A stretch of DNA of 64,000 nucleotides, taken from contig NZ_LFNG01000009.1 in NCBI RefSeq assembly GCF_001045435.1, positions 1 to 64,000 on the forward strand. Reading direction: 5' to 3'. The DNA comes from Chryseobacterium koreense CCUG 49689. Lineage in GTDB: Bacteria; Bacteroidota; Bacteroidia; Flavobacteriales; Weeksellaceae. The position numbers and the translations under genes are program-made. Positions 18,359-27,924 of this stretch are shown in pieces. Below the pieces are notes generated by a model. That model was not told the origin of the DNA. It ran no database searches and worked only from the letters and a program-made list of their open reading frames with translations. Position 1 is the stretch's first letter; each line of letters opens with the position of its first letter.

Positions 18359-18676
18359 GTGCGATCTCTGTCATTCATATTTGCAATATTCTGTGCATTT
18401 CTGCTCACTGCTCCTTGCAGTGATGTTTCGGCATCGACTAAGGGTACACATACGACAGTTCAACACGACAAAAAATCCGAAAAACAGAAACATGCAGATT
18501 ATTGTTCACCATTTTGCACATGCAGTTGTTGCGGTGCTCAGTTAAGTATAGTTTCAATAGAATGGTTTTTCTTACCAAAAGAAGCAATATTCTACTCCAA
18601 AAAAATTAGTTCTTATCATTCTTTATTCAATCCGGGGATTCCTTCCGGCATTTGGCAACCCCCTCAATTAGGTTAA
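18359..18676 (+). CDS. Small secreted Cys-rich protein leading the second metal operon
   Basis: Read from GTG at 18359 the product is 105 residues: a signal segment (RSLSFIFAIFCAFLLTAPC), a His/Lys-rich stretch, a Cys cluster (CSPFCTCSCCG), an aromatic segment and the tail SGIWQPPQLG. The plan matches the protein at 3335 and, as far as I recognise, the DUF6660 family found next to RND pumps. An ATG at 18326 is in frame, but its codons run through the -7 box, so it would lie upstream of the transcript start. The protein is probably periplasmic and metal-binding; its function is not established. It lies 93 bases before the pump-channel fusion. Confidence 0.65.
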   Translation: MRSLSFIFAIFCAFLLTAPCSDVSASTKGTHTTVQHDKKSEKQKHADYCSPFCTCSCCGAQLSIVSIEWFFLPKEAIFYSKKISSYHSLFNPGIPSGIWQPPQLG

Positions 18677-18685
18677 TAAATTAAG

Positions 18686-18706
18686 CAAAAAAGCATGTCT
18701 TTTTTG
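18686..18706 (+). terminator. Weak AT-rich hairpin after the leader gene, possible attenuator
   Basis: CAAAAAAG and CTTTTTTG arms enclose CATGT. It lies between the Cys-rich leader gene and the pump gene. It has no T-run after the stem, so it could at most be a partial terminator or processing site. Confidence 0.25.
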
Positions 18707-18769
18707 TAAAACTGCATTTTCATCGCAAAGTGCCGTCTTTTTTACGTTTTAATCTAATTTATTTTTCCA

Positions 18770-21700
18770 ATGCTAAATAACATTATTGAATTTTCTATCA
18801 AGAATAAGCTGGTGGTGGGAATATTCACCATAGCTTTAATTATATGGGGCGTTATGTCCCTTCGAACTCTTCCTATAGATGCCGTCCCGGATATTACAAA
18901 TAATCAGGTGCAGGTCATAACATTAAGTCCATCATTGGCAACCCAAGAAATAGAACAGTTCATCTCTTACCCTATTGAACAAACTATGTCCACTATTCCT
19001 GAAATTCAGGAAGTGCGGTCTATCTCTCGTTTTGGTTTATCTGTTGTAACCATTATTTTTCATGACGACATAGATATTTACTGGGCTCGTCAACAAGTTT
19101 CAGAACGGCTTCCCGAAGCCAAAAGTTCTATTCCTGCTGGTCTTGGCAATCCTGAAATGGCGCCAGTTTCTACTGGTTTAGGCGAAATTTACCAATATAC
19201 CGTACATGCTAAACCAGGTTTTGAGGATAAATATGATGCTACAAAATTGCGTACAATTCAGGATTGGATTATTAGAAAACAACTTTTGGGCACACCGGGA
19301 ATTGCCGAAGTAAATAGTTTTGGTGGTTTCCTAAAGCAATATGAAATAGCCTTAAATATAAATCAATTAAGGAGTTACAACTTATCTATATCTGATGTTT
19401 TCACAGCGCTTGAAAAAAATAATCAGAATACCGGCGGATCATATATTGATAAAAAACCAAATGCCTATTTTATTAGAAGCGAAGGTTTAATTACAAGTCT
19501 TGCCGATATCGAACGGATTGTGGTCAAAAATTCTGAAAATGGTTTACCTATTACCATTAGAGATGTCGCAAAAGTTCAGTTTGGAACTGCAACACGCTAC
19601 GGCGCACTTACCCGAAACGACAAGGAAGCTGTGGGAGGAATAGTTTTGTTGTTGAAAGGGAGCAATGCTTCTGAAGTAGTGGGAAGAGTAAAGGAAAAAA
19701 TTGACCAAATACGGAAAACTTTACCCGAAGGTGTTGAAATAGAACCCTTTTTAGATAGAAGTGAATTTGTGGATAGGGCTATGAGTACTGTTCAAAAGAA
19801 TTTAGTAGAAGGTGCTTTAATCGTAATATTAGTCCTTGTTCTTTTCCTTGGTAATATTCGATCAGGCTTAATTGTGGCTTCCGTAATACCTTTAGCAATG
19901 CTCTTTGCGGTCTCCATGATGAAAGTTTTTGGCGTATCTGGAAACTTAATGAGTCTTGGAGCCATAGATTTTGGATTGATTGTGGACGGAGCAGTGATTA
20001 TTGTGGAAGCAACCATGCATCAGTTAGCAAGGCAAAAAGCAGGAAAAATTTCGCAGGCAGAAATGGATACACAGGTTTCAGGTTCTGCCAAGAAAATGAT
20101 GAACTCGGCAGCATTCGGTCAATTAATTATTCTAATTGTTTATTTGCCAATATTAGCTTTGGTAGGAATTGAAGGCAAAATGTTCCGCCCGATGGCACAA
20201 ACAGTTTCCTTCGCAATATTTGGAGCATTGATTCTTTCGCTTACTTACGTTCCGATGATCAGTTCACTTTTATTAAGTAAAAATATTACTCATAAAAAGA
20301 ACTTCTCTGATAAAATGATGGATAAATTTCAGCGCGCTTATAATCCTTTAATTAATGGTGCGCTTCGATTTAAGAAGGCTGTTCTCATTATTGCAATTGC
20401 ACTACTAGGAGTGTCGGTAGTCATTTTTAATTCTCTAGGAGGTGAGTTTTTGCCAACATTGGAAGAAGGTGATTTTGCAGTGGAAACAAGATTGCTTGTG
20501 GGAAGTTCCTTGGATCAAACTGTAGAAAAAATAGAACAGGCATCCAGTTTATTAATGAAAACTTATCCGGAAGTAAAAGAAGTGGTGGGAAAAATTGGCG
20601 CATCTGAAATCCCTACAGATCCAATGCCGATAGAGGCTACAGATATTACTATTTTATTAAAACCTAAAAATGAATGGACTAGTGCAGATACACGCGAAGA
20701 ATTAGCGGAGAAAATGCAGAAAACTTTAGAGCAGGTTCCGGGTGTAACTTTCGGTTTTTCTCAACCCATACAACTGCGAACCAACGAATTAATTTCTGGA
20801 GTAAGACAAGATGTGGGAATCAAGATTTTTGGTGATGATTTAGAAACACTTTCAGATTTAGCAAAGAAAATCGGTGCGCTAATCCCATCAATTGATGGTG
20901 CGGAAGATTTGTATATAGAACAGGTAAGTGGTTTGCCGCAAATTTCCATAAAATTGAACAGAGATAATATTGCGCGATATGGATTTAATGTTGAAGAAAT
21001 AAATAACGCGATAAATACCGCATTTGCTGGTGGTATTGCAGGTACTGTTTTCGAAGGTGAAAAACGTTTTGATCTCGTTGTAAGATTAGAACATGACGAA
21101 AGACAAAGTATAGAAGATGTAAAAAGACTTTTTGTAACATCCAGCACTGGAAATCAAGTTCCTTTGGAGCAGCTCGCAGACATCAGTTATCAACTTGCAC
21201 CTAACCAAATACAACGTGAAGATGCCAAAAGACGAATTATTGTTGGCTTCAATGTTAGGGGCAAAGATATCGCCTCGGTAGTAAAAGATGTTCAGGCGAA
21301 GATTGACCAAAAAATAAAAATGCCGACTGGATATTTTATAACCTACGGTGGTCAATTTAAAAATCTTGAAGAAGCCAATAAAAGATTGTCAATTGCTGTA
21401 CCTGTCGCGTTGGGCTTAATTCTCTTACTACTCTATTTCGCATTTGGCTCTATAAAGTATTCTTTATTAATTTTTACCGCAATACCAATGTCAGCCATAG
21501 GCGGAATATTTGCCCTTTGGTTAAGAGGTTTACCTTTTAGTATTTCTGCGGGTGTAGGTTTCATCGCTTTATTTGGTGTCGCAGTTTTAAATGGAATCGT
21601 TTTAATAACGGAATTCAATCAACTTAAAAAACAAGGTATGAAAGATGTAAAACAGAGAATTCTGGCAGGAACAGCTATAAGATTGAGACCTGTTTTAATG

Positions 21701-23167
21701 ACAGCTACAGTTGCTTCATTAGGGTTTTTACCAATGGCACTCGCAACTGGAGCAGGAGGAGAAGTGCAGAAACCATTGGCAACAGTTGTTATTGGCGGAT
21801 TAATTACTGCAACTTTTCTAACATTGGTGCTTTTACCAGTGCTTTACGCATACGCTGAGAATATAAAACCTTCTGGGTGGAAAAGGAAAAAATCAAAAAT
21901 TGTGGGCACAACAACTGTAATTCTCTTATTTCTTTTTTCGGGATTAAATAATGGAGTAAAAGGACAAGTCATTACGAATTCATCTGCATCTTTAAATATA
22001 ATTGATTTGAATTCTGCAGTTACCGCCTCAATAGGATCCAATCCAAATACCAGAATTGCTCGATTGGGTGAAGAATACCAATCTGCATTAAAAGGATCGG
22101 TCAGAGATTATGGCAAAACCAACATTAACCTAACTTTTGGACAGTACAATAGTCTTATTGCTTACGATAATAATATTACCATTAGCCAAAACATTCCGAA
22201 TCCGATTTATTTGAAAAGATTGACAGAGCTTGCAGATGCTAATATAAATGCATCGCGAATGCAGGCAGGTATCTATAAAAATCAGATTACGTATCAGGTA
22301 AAAAGTATATACTACAGTTTACTTTACAGAAAAGAGCAGAAAAAGCTGAATGAAGATTTAATTACGCTCTATGAGAAAATACTTCGTGCTGCAGATATAA
22401 GATTTAGAACTGGAGAAACTAATATTTTAGAAAAATACAATGCGAACACTAGATTGCAGGAAGCAATTTCTCAAAAATTGCAGACTGAAGAATATATAAA
22501 AATTCATTTGGAGCAATTGAAAAGATATACCGCAAACCAAACCATCGAAGATATCGCGGATAATACTCTTACCGAAAAGTTTTTAGATCTTTCTGCAGAT
22601 GGAAAAATGTTTAATAAAAATCCAGACTTGCTTGCTTTGAAGAGCCAAATAGAAGTTGCTAAAGAAGAAATAAGGGTTGAAAAAAGTAAACTGCTGCCAG
22701 ATTTTAGTGTGGGTTATTTTAATCAATCTTTAGTGGGTAATTTTGAGAAAAATGGGGTCTCGAAGTTTTATGGAGTTGGTAAAAGATTTCAAGGTGTAGA
22801 ACTGGGAATAAGCATACCTATTTTTGCAAAGGCGCAGAAGGCAAAAATAAAAGCCGCCGAAATTCATCAGGAGTTGCAGGAAGCACAGGTAGATGCATTT
22901 TCTTTCAGTCTTTCCCAGCGAGGTTCTACATTGCTTTCTGATCTAAAACGATTGCAAATACAGATTGACTTTTACCGAGAAACAGCATTGCCACAAGCAA
23001 AGTTGCTCATTTCCAAATCACAGCGCGCCTTTGAGGTGGGTGAAATGGACTATTATCAAGTGAGTCAATCCATTAATAATGCAGTAGAAGTTCAAAAACA
23101 GTACATCGAAAGTTTAAATCAATACAATCAAATAGCCATAGAATTAGAATTAATTTCTGGTTTATAA
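18770..23167 (+). CDS. czcA: CzcA-type RND metal pump fused to a TolC-type channel
   Basis: This 1,465-residue protein joins two parts. Residues 1 to about 1,040 are a complete CzcA/CusA RND pump: TM1 at 13-30, DIYWARQQV in the porter, the acidic TM4 motif FGLIVDGAVIIVEA near 404 and GGEFLPTLEEGDFAVETRL in the second half. Residues about 1,042-1,065 form a hydrophobic segment like a signal peptide. About 1,070-1,465 are an outer-membrane-efflux domain with TolC-like helices (ITISQNIPNPIYLKRL, YRETALPQAKLLISKSQRAF). Such fusions are known in Bacteroidota. The acidic TM4 and Zn-type neighbours (ZIP, Fur family, CPC ATPase) suggest Zn/Cd/Co export. The DNA is clearly more AT-rich than module 1. 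Confidence 0.92.
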   Translation: MLNNIIEFSIKNKLVVGIFTIALIIWGVMSLRTLPIDAVPDITNNQVQVITLSPSLATQEIEQFISYPIEQTMSTIPEIQEVRSISRFGLSVVTIIFHDDIDIYWARQQVSERLPEAKSSIPAGLGNPEMAPVSTGLGEIYQYTVHAKPGFEDKYDATKLRTIQDWIIRKQLLGTPGIAEVNSFGGFLKQYEIALNINQLRSYNLSISDVFTALEKNNQNTGGSYIDKKPNAYFIRSEGLITSLADIERIVVKNSENGLPITIRDVAKVQFGTATRYGALTRNDKEAVGGIVLLLKGSNASEVVGRVKEKIDQIRKTLPEGVEIEPFLDRSEFVDRAMSTVQKNLVEGALIVILVLVLFLGNIRSGLIVASVIPLAMLFAVSMMKVFGVSGNLMSLGAIDFGLIVDGAVIIVEATMHQLARQKAGKISQAEMDTQVSGSAKKMMNSAAFGQLIILIVYLPILALVGIEGKMFRPMAQTVSFAIFGALILSLTYVPMISSLLLSKNITHKKNFSDKMMDKFQRAYNPLINGALRFKKAVLIIAIALLGVSVVIFNSLGGEFLPTLEEGDFAVETRLLVGSSLDQTVEKIEQASSLLMKTYPEVKEVVGKIGASEIPTDPMPIEATDITILLKPKNEWTSADTREELAEKMQKTLEQVPGVTFGFSQPIQLRTNELISGVRQDVGIKIFGDDLETLSDLAKKIGALIPSIDGAEDLYIEQVSGLPQISIKLNRDNIARYGFNVEEINNAINTAFAGGIAGTVFEGEKRFDLVVRLEHDERQSIEDVKRLFVTSSTGNQVPLEQLADISYQLAPNQIQREDAKRRIIVGFNVRGKDIASVVKDVQAKIDQKIKMPTGYFITYGGQFKNLEEANKRLSIAVPVALGLILLLLYFAFGSIKYSLLIFTAIPMSAIGGIFALWLRGLPFSISAGVGFIALFGVAVLNGIVLITEFNQLKKQGMKDVKQRILAGTAIRLRPVLMTATVASLGFLPMALATGAGGEVQKPLATVVIGGLITATFLTLVLLPVLYAYAENIKPSGWKRKKSKIVGTTTVILLFLFSGLNNGVKGQVITNSSASLNIIDLNSAVTASIGSNPNTRIARLGEEYQSALKGSVRDYGKTNINLTFGQYNSLIAYDNNITISQNIPNPIYLKRLTELADANINASRMQAGIYKNQITYQVKSIYYSLLYRKEQKKLNEDLITLYEKILRAADIRFRTGETNILEKYNANTRLQEAISQKLQTEEYIKIHLEQLKRYTANQTIEDIADNTLTEKFLDLSADGKMFNKNPDLLALKSQIEVAKEEIRVEKSKLLPDFSVGYFNQSLVGNFEKNGVSKFYGVGKRFQGVELGISIPIFAKAQKAKIKAAEIHQELQEAQVDAFSFSLSQRGSTLLSDLKRLQIQIDFYRETALPQAKLLISKSQRAFEVGEMDYYQVSQSINNAVEVQKQYIESLNQYNQIAIELELISGL

Positions 23168-23190
23168 TAAATAATCAAAGTTCAAAAATC

Positions 23191-24387
23191 ATGAATAAAT
23201 CAAAATATTTATATATCATCGTCTTAAGTTTTTTGTTATCAGCTTGTAATTCCGATAAAAAGGAAGAAACTACTGTAACTGCAAATGTAGAAGTTCCACA
23301 CGATGCAAATAGTGTAGAATTCAGTGAAGCACAGTATAAAAGTGTCGGTATGGAATTGGGAAACATTACCAATACCAATTTATCCAATTACATAAAAGCC
23401 TCTGGTGCCATTGAAGTTCCACCACAAAATTTGACGAGCATCACCTCTTCTTTTGGAGGTCATGTAAAATCAATGAATGTGATTGAAGGAAAATACATTG
23501 GAAAAGGAACAGTAGTAGCAACCATAGAAAACCCAGAATTTCTACAAATTCAGCAGGACTACATGGAAAGCAATAGCCAGATGTCCTATTTAAGACAAGA
23601 TCTCGCACGGCAAAAAGAATTAGTAAAAGAAAATATTGCAGCCCGAAAATCTCTACAACGTGCACAAAGCGAGTACAATAGTATGGCAGCAAGAGTTGCC
23701 GGACTAAGAGCGAGATTACAAGTTGCCAATATTAATCCAGCATCTGTTGCAAAAGGAAATATCTCTTCCCGTGCAAATATTTATGCACCACAAAGTGGAT
23801 ATGTAACGAAAGTTTATACTAATATCGGCAAATACGTTGGGACTAATGAGGTGGTGGCAGACCTTGCAAATACAAGTAATATGATGGTCAAAGTGCAAGT
23901 TTTTGAAAAAGATATTGCAAAAATAAAAGAAGGGCAAACCATTCGCTTTCAGGCTACAGGTGATAGCGAAGAAAAGATTGCAAAAGTTTATTTAATAGGA
24001 AAAGACATACACACCGACAGAACTGTAGATGTTTTAGCGCGAATTCAAAACGTCTCTCAAAATATTTTACCCGGAATGTTTGTAAATGCCATTATAGAAC
24101 TTGGTTCTGCACAAACACCCGCATTGCCAGATGCTGCAATTGTAGGATCGGGAGGTAAAAATTTTATTTTTATTTTAGAGAAAACAGTAGAAAAATCTAA
24201 AGACAAAGATGGGACAGAAAAAGAAAAACAATATATCTTTCGCAAAGTAGAGGTGCAAACAGGTGTAAGCGAAAATGGTTTCACAGCAGTTACTTTGCCT
24301 GAAAAATTTAATGAATCCAGTAAAGTGGTTTTAAAAGGTGCCTATGATCTGCTTTCCAAAATGAATAATATGGAAGAAGAGGAATGA
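23191..24387 (+). CDS. czcB: RND periplasmic adaptor lipoprotein (CzcB-like)
   Basis: The 398-residue product has a lipobox at Cys19 (FLLSAC). The adaptor fold shows a barrel-sandwich half (ITSSFGGHVKSMNVIEGKYI), a helical hairpin rich in Gln and Arg, the second half (ANIYAPQSGYVTKVYTNIGK) and a beta-barrel. It has no HMBD, unlike the two adaptors of module 1, in keeping with a metal other than copper. It begins 23 bases after the pump-channel fusion, so this operon carries pump, channel and adaptor in just two genes. The ending is acidic (NNMEEEE). Confidence 0.88.
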   Translation: MNKSKYLYIIVLSFLLSACNSDKKEETTVTANVEVPHDANSVEFSEAQYKSVGMELGNITNTNLSNYIKASGAIEVPPQNLTSITSSFGGHVKSMNVIEGKYIGKGTVVATIENPEFLQIQQDYMESNSQMSYLRQDLARQKELVKENIAARKSLQRAQSEYNSMAARVAGLRARLQVANINPASVAKGNISSRANIYAPQSGYVTKVYTNIGKYVGTNEVVADLANTSNMMVKVQVFEKDIAKIKEGQTIRFQATGDSEEKIAKVYLIGKDIHTDRTVDVLARIQNVSQNILPGMFVNAIIELGSAQTPALPDAAIVGSGGKNFIFILEKTVEKSKDKDGTEKEKQYIFRKVEVQTGVSENGFTAVTLPEKFNESSKVVLKGAYDLLSKMNNMEEEE

Positions 24388-24413
24388 TAATAAAAATCTA
24401 AAAAAATAAGGAA

Positions 24414-25136
24414 ATGATCAGCCTTTCAAACATTTTATTATTCGCACTTATTCCTGTCGCCACTATGCTGATAGGAGGTGGAATTGCCATCTTTAAACAG
24501 CCATCGGGTAATGTGCGGAGTTTAATACTTCATTTCGCAGCAGGCGTAGTTTTTTCTGTAGTCGCAGTAGAAATTTTACCTGACGTAATAAAAATCCATA
24601 AAGCAGTGCAAACCATTATTGGCTTTGCACTGGGTTTTTTACTGATGATTTTTGTAAAAAAATTAACATCCAAAAGTGACACAATAGAAAATTCCTCTGG
24701 CAATATTCCGTGGGGTTTATTAATAGCGATTGGCGTAGATATTTTTATCGATGGTTTACTTCTGGGTATTGCTTTTCATGTAGGTAATACAGCGGGAATA
24801 CTATTGGCAATTGCTTTAAGTTTAGAGTTGTTATCCTTAGGTATCGCTACGGCTTCCGAATTAGGGAGCAAAAATTTCTCTAATGGGAAAAAAATATTTT
24901 GGATCGGAATTTTAGCCTCACTATTCTTTATAAGTTCGCTTCTGGGGGCTACACTTCTTAATAATTTGAGCCACGGTGCGATGGAAATCGTGTTGTCTTT
25001 TGGCCTTGCAGCCTTACTATTTTTAGTTACCGAAGAATTACTGAAGGAAGCACACGAAGAAAGGGAAACCGTTTGGCATACTGCCGCATTTTTTGGTGGA
25101 TTTTTATTATTTATGATTTTAGGAATGTACGCATAG
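24414..25136 (+). CDS. ZIP-family metal transporter
   Basis: This 240-residue integral membrane protein has about eight hydrophobic helices. The family's helix IV/V metal-site motifs are visible as DIFIDGLLLGIAFHVGN and LGIATASELGS. ZIP proteins carry Zn2+ and related ions towards the cytosol, though some bacterial members work as efflux facilitators, and the direction is not readable from sequence. It lies 26 bases after the adaptor, inside the metal operon, which suggests balance of the same ion that the pump exports. Confidence 0.85.
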   Translation: MISLSNILLFALIPVATMLIGGGIAIFKQPSGNVRSLILHFAAGVVFSVVAVEILPDVIKIHKAVQTIIGFALGFLLMIFVKKLTSKSDTIENSSGNIPWGLLIAIGVDIFIDGLLLGIAFHVGNTAGILLAIALSLELLSLGIATASELGSKNFSNGKKIFWIGILASLFFISSLLGATLLNNLSHGAMEIVLSFGLAALLFLVTEELLKEAHEERETVWHTAAFFGGFLLFMILGMYA

Positions 25137-25201
25137 AGGATGATATTTAATAATTTTCATAAAGCATTAATATCTAGTAGTTATTTTTAATAAATTTTAG
25201 A

Positions 25202-25618
25202 ATGAACGCAATAGAGGAAAAATTAACTAAGAATGGCATTCGACCAACGGCAATGCGACTTTTGATCTATCAATTTATGGCGAAAACTAAGGTCGCTGTA
25301 GCACTCACAGATATTGAAAATAACTTTGCAAAAGCGGAAAGAACGACACTATTTAGAACACTAAAAACCTTTGAAGAAAAAGGAATTGTGCATCAAGTAG
25401 AAGATGGTACGGGAATATTTAAATATGCACTATGTGAACCGGGATGTAATTGTGCAATCAACCAAGATTTGCACTTGCATTTTCATTGCAATATTTGTAA
25501 TGAAACCATTTGTCTGACGGAATATAAAATACCAACTATTAATCTGCCCGAAGGTTATATCTCAGAGGATGCGAATTTAGTGGTAAAGGGAATCTGTGAA
25601 AAATGCAGCGGTCAATAA
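25202..25618 (+). CDS. Fur-family metal-responsive repressor
   Basis: The 138-residue product has the Fur layout: a winged helix (RPTAMRLLIYQFMAK, ERTTLFRTLKTFEEKGIVHQ) followed by a dimerisation domain. The domain carries metal ligands HLHFHCNICNETICL and a final CxxC (CEKC). The two CxxC pairs are the usual structural zinc site. Position between a ZIP transporter and a Zn/Cd-type ATPase suggests a Zur-like sensor, but Fur subtypes are hard to separate by sequence alone. It starts 65 bases after the ZIP gene. An inverted repeat directly after its stop could be its own operator for the ATPase gene. Confidence 0.85.
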   Translation: MNAIEEKLTKNGIRPTAMRLLIYQFMAKTKVAVALTDIENNFAKAERTTLFRTLKTFEEKGIVHQVEDGTGIFKYALCEPGCNCAINQDLHLHFHCNICNETICLTEYKIPTINLPEGYISEDANLVVKGICEKCSGQ

Positions 25619-25635
25619 ATGCACTTCTGTTGCAT
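25619..25635. promoter_or_regulatory. Inverted repeat ATGCA-N7-TGCAT before the ATPase gene, possible repressor site
   Basis: Five-base arms with a 7-base spacer lie immediately after the repressor stop codon and about 90 bases before the ATPase start. The surroundings have no gene. It is a candidate operator only; no second copy was found in the window. Confidence 0.3.
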
Positions 25636-25726
25636 CCTCTAAATAATTAATTTGCGCAAACTTTAAATGCCCCTTTTCCCAAACAATATAAAATTTTTAA
25701 AACATATTTAATAAATCGATAATATA

Positions 25727-27850
25727 ATGAGAGATAAAAAACCACATATCCACATCTACGACGAAAACGGCAATCAGCTCTGCTGCACTCCTCAGGAAGG
25801 TAAAATATATAAAGATGCAGGAGCGGAAAACTTACTAGAAGAATCTTGTTGTGCGACTACCGATAAGGCGTACAATATTCAAAAGAAACCAACGGATAAA
25901 AAAAATGTACATTCTGCCGATGATGGTCATAATCATGACAGCGGTGGCGCAGAAGACGATCATGGTCACAGCCATGATAATACCGATAAATCAACCCTTC
26001 AGTTATTCTTGCCTGCAATAATTTCGTTCGTATTACTTATAGTTGGCCTCGCGCTGGACCATTTGCTCAAGCCCGCAGGGTTTGAGGGTTGGATCCGAAT
26101 TGCGCTTTACAGTTTGGCATATATTCCCGTCGGATTACCCGTTATAAAAGAGGCGGTACAAAGTATTCGTTTTAACGATTTCTTTTCAGAATTCTTTCTG
26201 ATGAGTATCGCAACAATCGGCGCTTTTGCCATTGGCGAATATCCCGAAGGCGTTGCGGTAATGCTCTTCTATGCAGTGGGTGAAATTTTTCAGACGCTGG
26301 CTGTGCAGCGAGCCAAAATGAACATTGCTTCCCTGCTGGATCAACGACCAGATGAAGTCACTATTTTAGAGGGCAACGTTCCAAAAACCATCAAAGCAGA
26401 ATCAGCGGTAATTGGGCAGATCATCCAATTGAAACCAGGGGAAAAACTGGCTCTGGATGGCGAACTTGTTTCTGATTCAGCTTCCTTCAATACAGCGGCA
26501 TTAACGGGTGAAAGTAAGCCAGATACTAAAAAGAAAGGCGAGGTCGTTCTCGCCGGGATGATTAATGTAAATTCCGTTTCCTTAGTTCAGATCAACACTG
26601 CTTATAATGATTCCAAACTTTCAAAAATCTTGGAACTGGTGCAGAACGCAACGGCACAGAAAGCCAAAACCGAGCTTTTCATCAGAAAATTTGCAAAAGT
26701 TTATACTCCAATTGTTGTATTTCTTGCCATAGCAATATGTTTGCTGCCTTATTTCTTTGTACAGGATTATGAATTTCGAACTTGGCTTTACAGAGCATTA
26801 ATATTCTTGGTTATTTCCTGTCCTTGCGCCTTAGTGATTTCGATTCCGTTAGGTTACTTTGGTGGAATTGGTGCCGGAAGTCGGAATGGTATTCTTTTTA
26901 AAGGAAGCAATTTCCTGGATACTTTGGCTGAGATTAAAAATGTCGTAATGGACAAAACGGGAACCATGACGGAAGGAGTGTTCAAAGTCCAGAAACTCTT
27001 CATAGAACCTGGATTTGATGAAAAGGAAATACTCAAATATCTGAATGTTATTGAAAGCAAGTCTACACATCCAATTGCTACAGCAGTCCACGAATACGCT
27101 GGTGAGATTGATCATGCTGTAAGTATGGAAAATGTGGAGGAAATTTCAGGGCATGGCCTGAAAGCAACTATTAATGGAAAAGATTTCCTTGCTGGTAATT
27201 TTAAACTCATGGATAAATTTTCCGTTCCCTATACAGTGGATCACAAATCGGTTGCAGATACCCTTATTGCTGTGGCTTATGGAGGTAAATTTGCGGGCTA
27301 TATCACCATTTCCGATAAAATTAAAGAAGATGCACAATCGACAGTGGATGCATTAAAGAAATTAGGAGTAAAAGTAACCATGTTGAGTGGTGATAAAACC
27401 ACTGTAGTAGAAGAAGTCGCAAAACAGATTGGTATTACAGATTATTTTGGAGACATGCTACCGGAAGATAAGGTCAATAAAGTGAAGGAAATAAAAGCCA
27501 GAAACCAATCTGTAGCATTTGTAGGTGATGGCGTAAATGACGCACCGGTAGTTGCTTTGAGTGATGTGGGTATCGCGATGGGCGGCCTGGGAAGCGATGC
27601 TACAATTGAAACCGCAGATGTCGTCATCCAAGATGATAAACCCTCTAAGATTGCAATGGCTATTAATATTGGAAAGCAGACCAAAAAAATTGTTTGGCAG
27701 AATATCATTCTGGCATTTGCCGTAAAAGCCGTTGTTTTAGTTTTAGGAGCAGGAGGTTTGGCAACAATGTGGGAAGCTGTTTTCGCAGATGTTGGTGTGG
27801 CCTTATTGGCAATTTTAAACGCTGTAAGGATACAACGGATGAAATTTTAA
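25727..27850 (+). CDS. cadA: Zn/Cd/Pb-type P1B ATPase (CPC class, ZntA/CadA-like)
   Basis: The 707-residue protein lacks a standard HMA domain. Instead its first 100 residues hold Cys pairs (QLCCTPQEG, EESCCATTD) and a His/Asp-rich run (HNHDSGGAEDDHGHSHD), both plausible metal-catching tails. The ATPase core has LTGES (near 263), the membrane motif SCPCALVISIPLG (CPC near 365), DKTGTMTEG (phosphorylated D near 409), STHPIATAV with the normal HP dipeptide, and [10 protein letters not shown]. The CPC motif with the following residues fits the divalent Zn/Cd/Pb exporters. It follows the Fur-family regulator by 108 bases and is the last intact gene of module 2. Confidence 0.9.
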   Translation: MRDKKPHIHIYDENGNQLCCTPQEGKIYKDAGAENLLEESCCATTDKAYNIQKKPTDKKNVHSADDGHNHDSGGAEDDHGHSHDNTDKSTLQLFLPAIISFVLLIVGLALDHLLKPAGFEGWIRIALYSLAYIPVGLPVIKEAVQSIRFNDFFSEFFLMSIATIGAFAIGEYPEGVAVMLFYAVGEIFQTLAVQRAKMNIASLLDQRPDEVTILEGNVPKTIKAESAVIGQIIQLKPGEKLALDGELVSDSASFNTAALTGESKPDTKKKGEVVLAGMINVNSVSLVQINTAYNDSKLSKILELVQNATAQKAKTELFIRKFAKVYTPIVVFLAIAICLLPYFFVQDYEFRTWLYRALIFLVISCPCALVISIPLGYFGGIGAGSRNGILFKGSNFLDTLAEIKNVVMDKTGTMTEGVFKVQKLFIEPGFDEKEILKYLNVIESKSTHPIATAVHEYAGEIDHAVSMENVEEISGHGLKATINGKDFLAGNFKLMDKFSVPYTVDHKSVADTLIAVAYGGKFAGYITISDKIKEDAQSTVDALKKLGVKVTMLSGDKTTVVEEVAKQIGITDYFGDMLPEDKVNKVKEIKARNQSVAFVGDGVNDAPVVALSDVGIAMGGLGSDATIETADVVIQDDKPSKIAMAINIGKQTKKIVWQNIILAFAVKAVVLVLGAGGLATMWEAVFADVGVALLAILNAVRIQRMKF

Positions 27851-27924
27851 CGAACGCATCGAGTAAAAAATTTATCACTTATTATAAATTCTTATTTTAG
27901 TAATTGTTGGAAAATTTGACAGGG

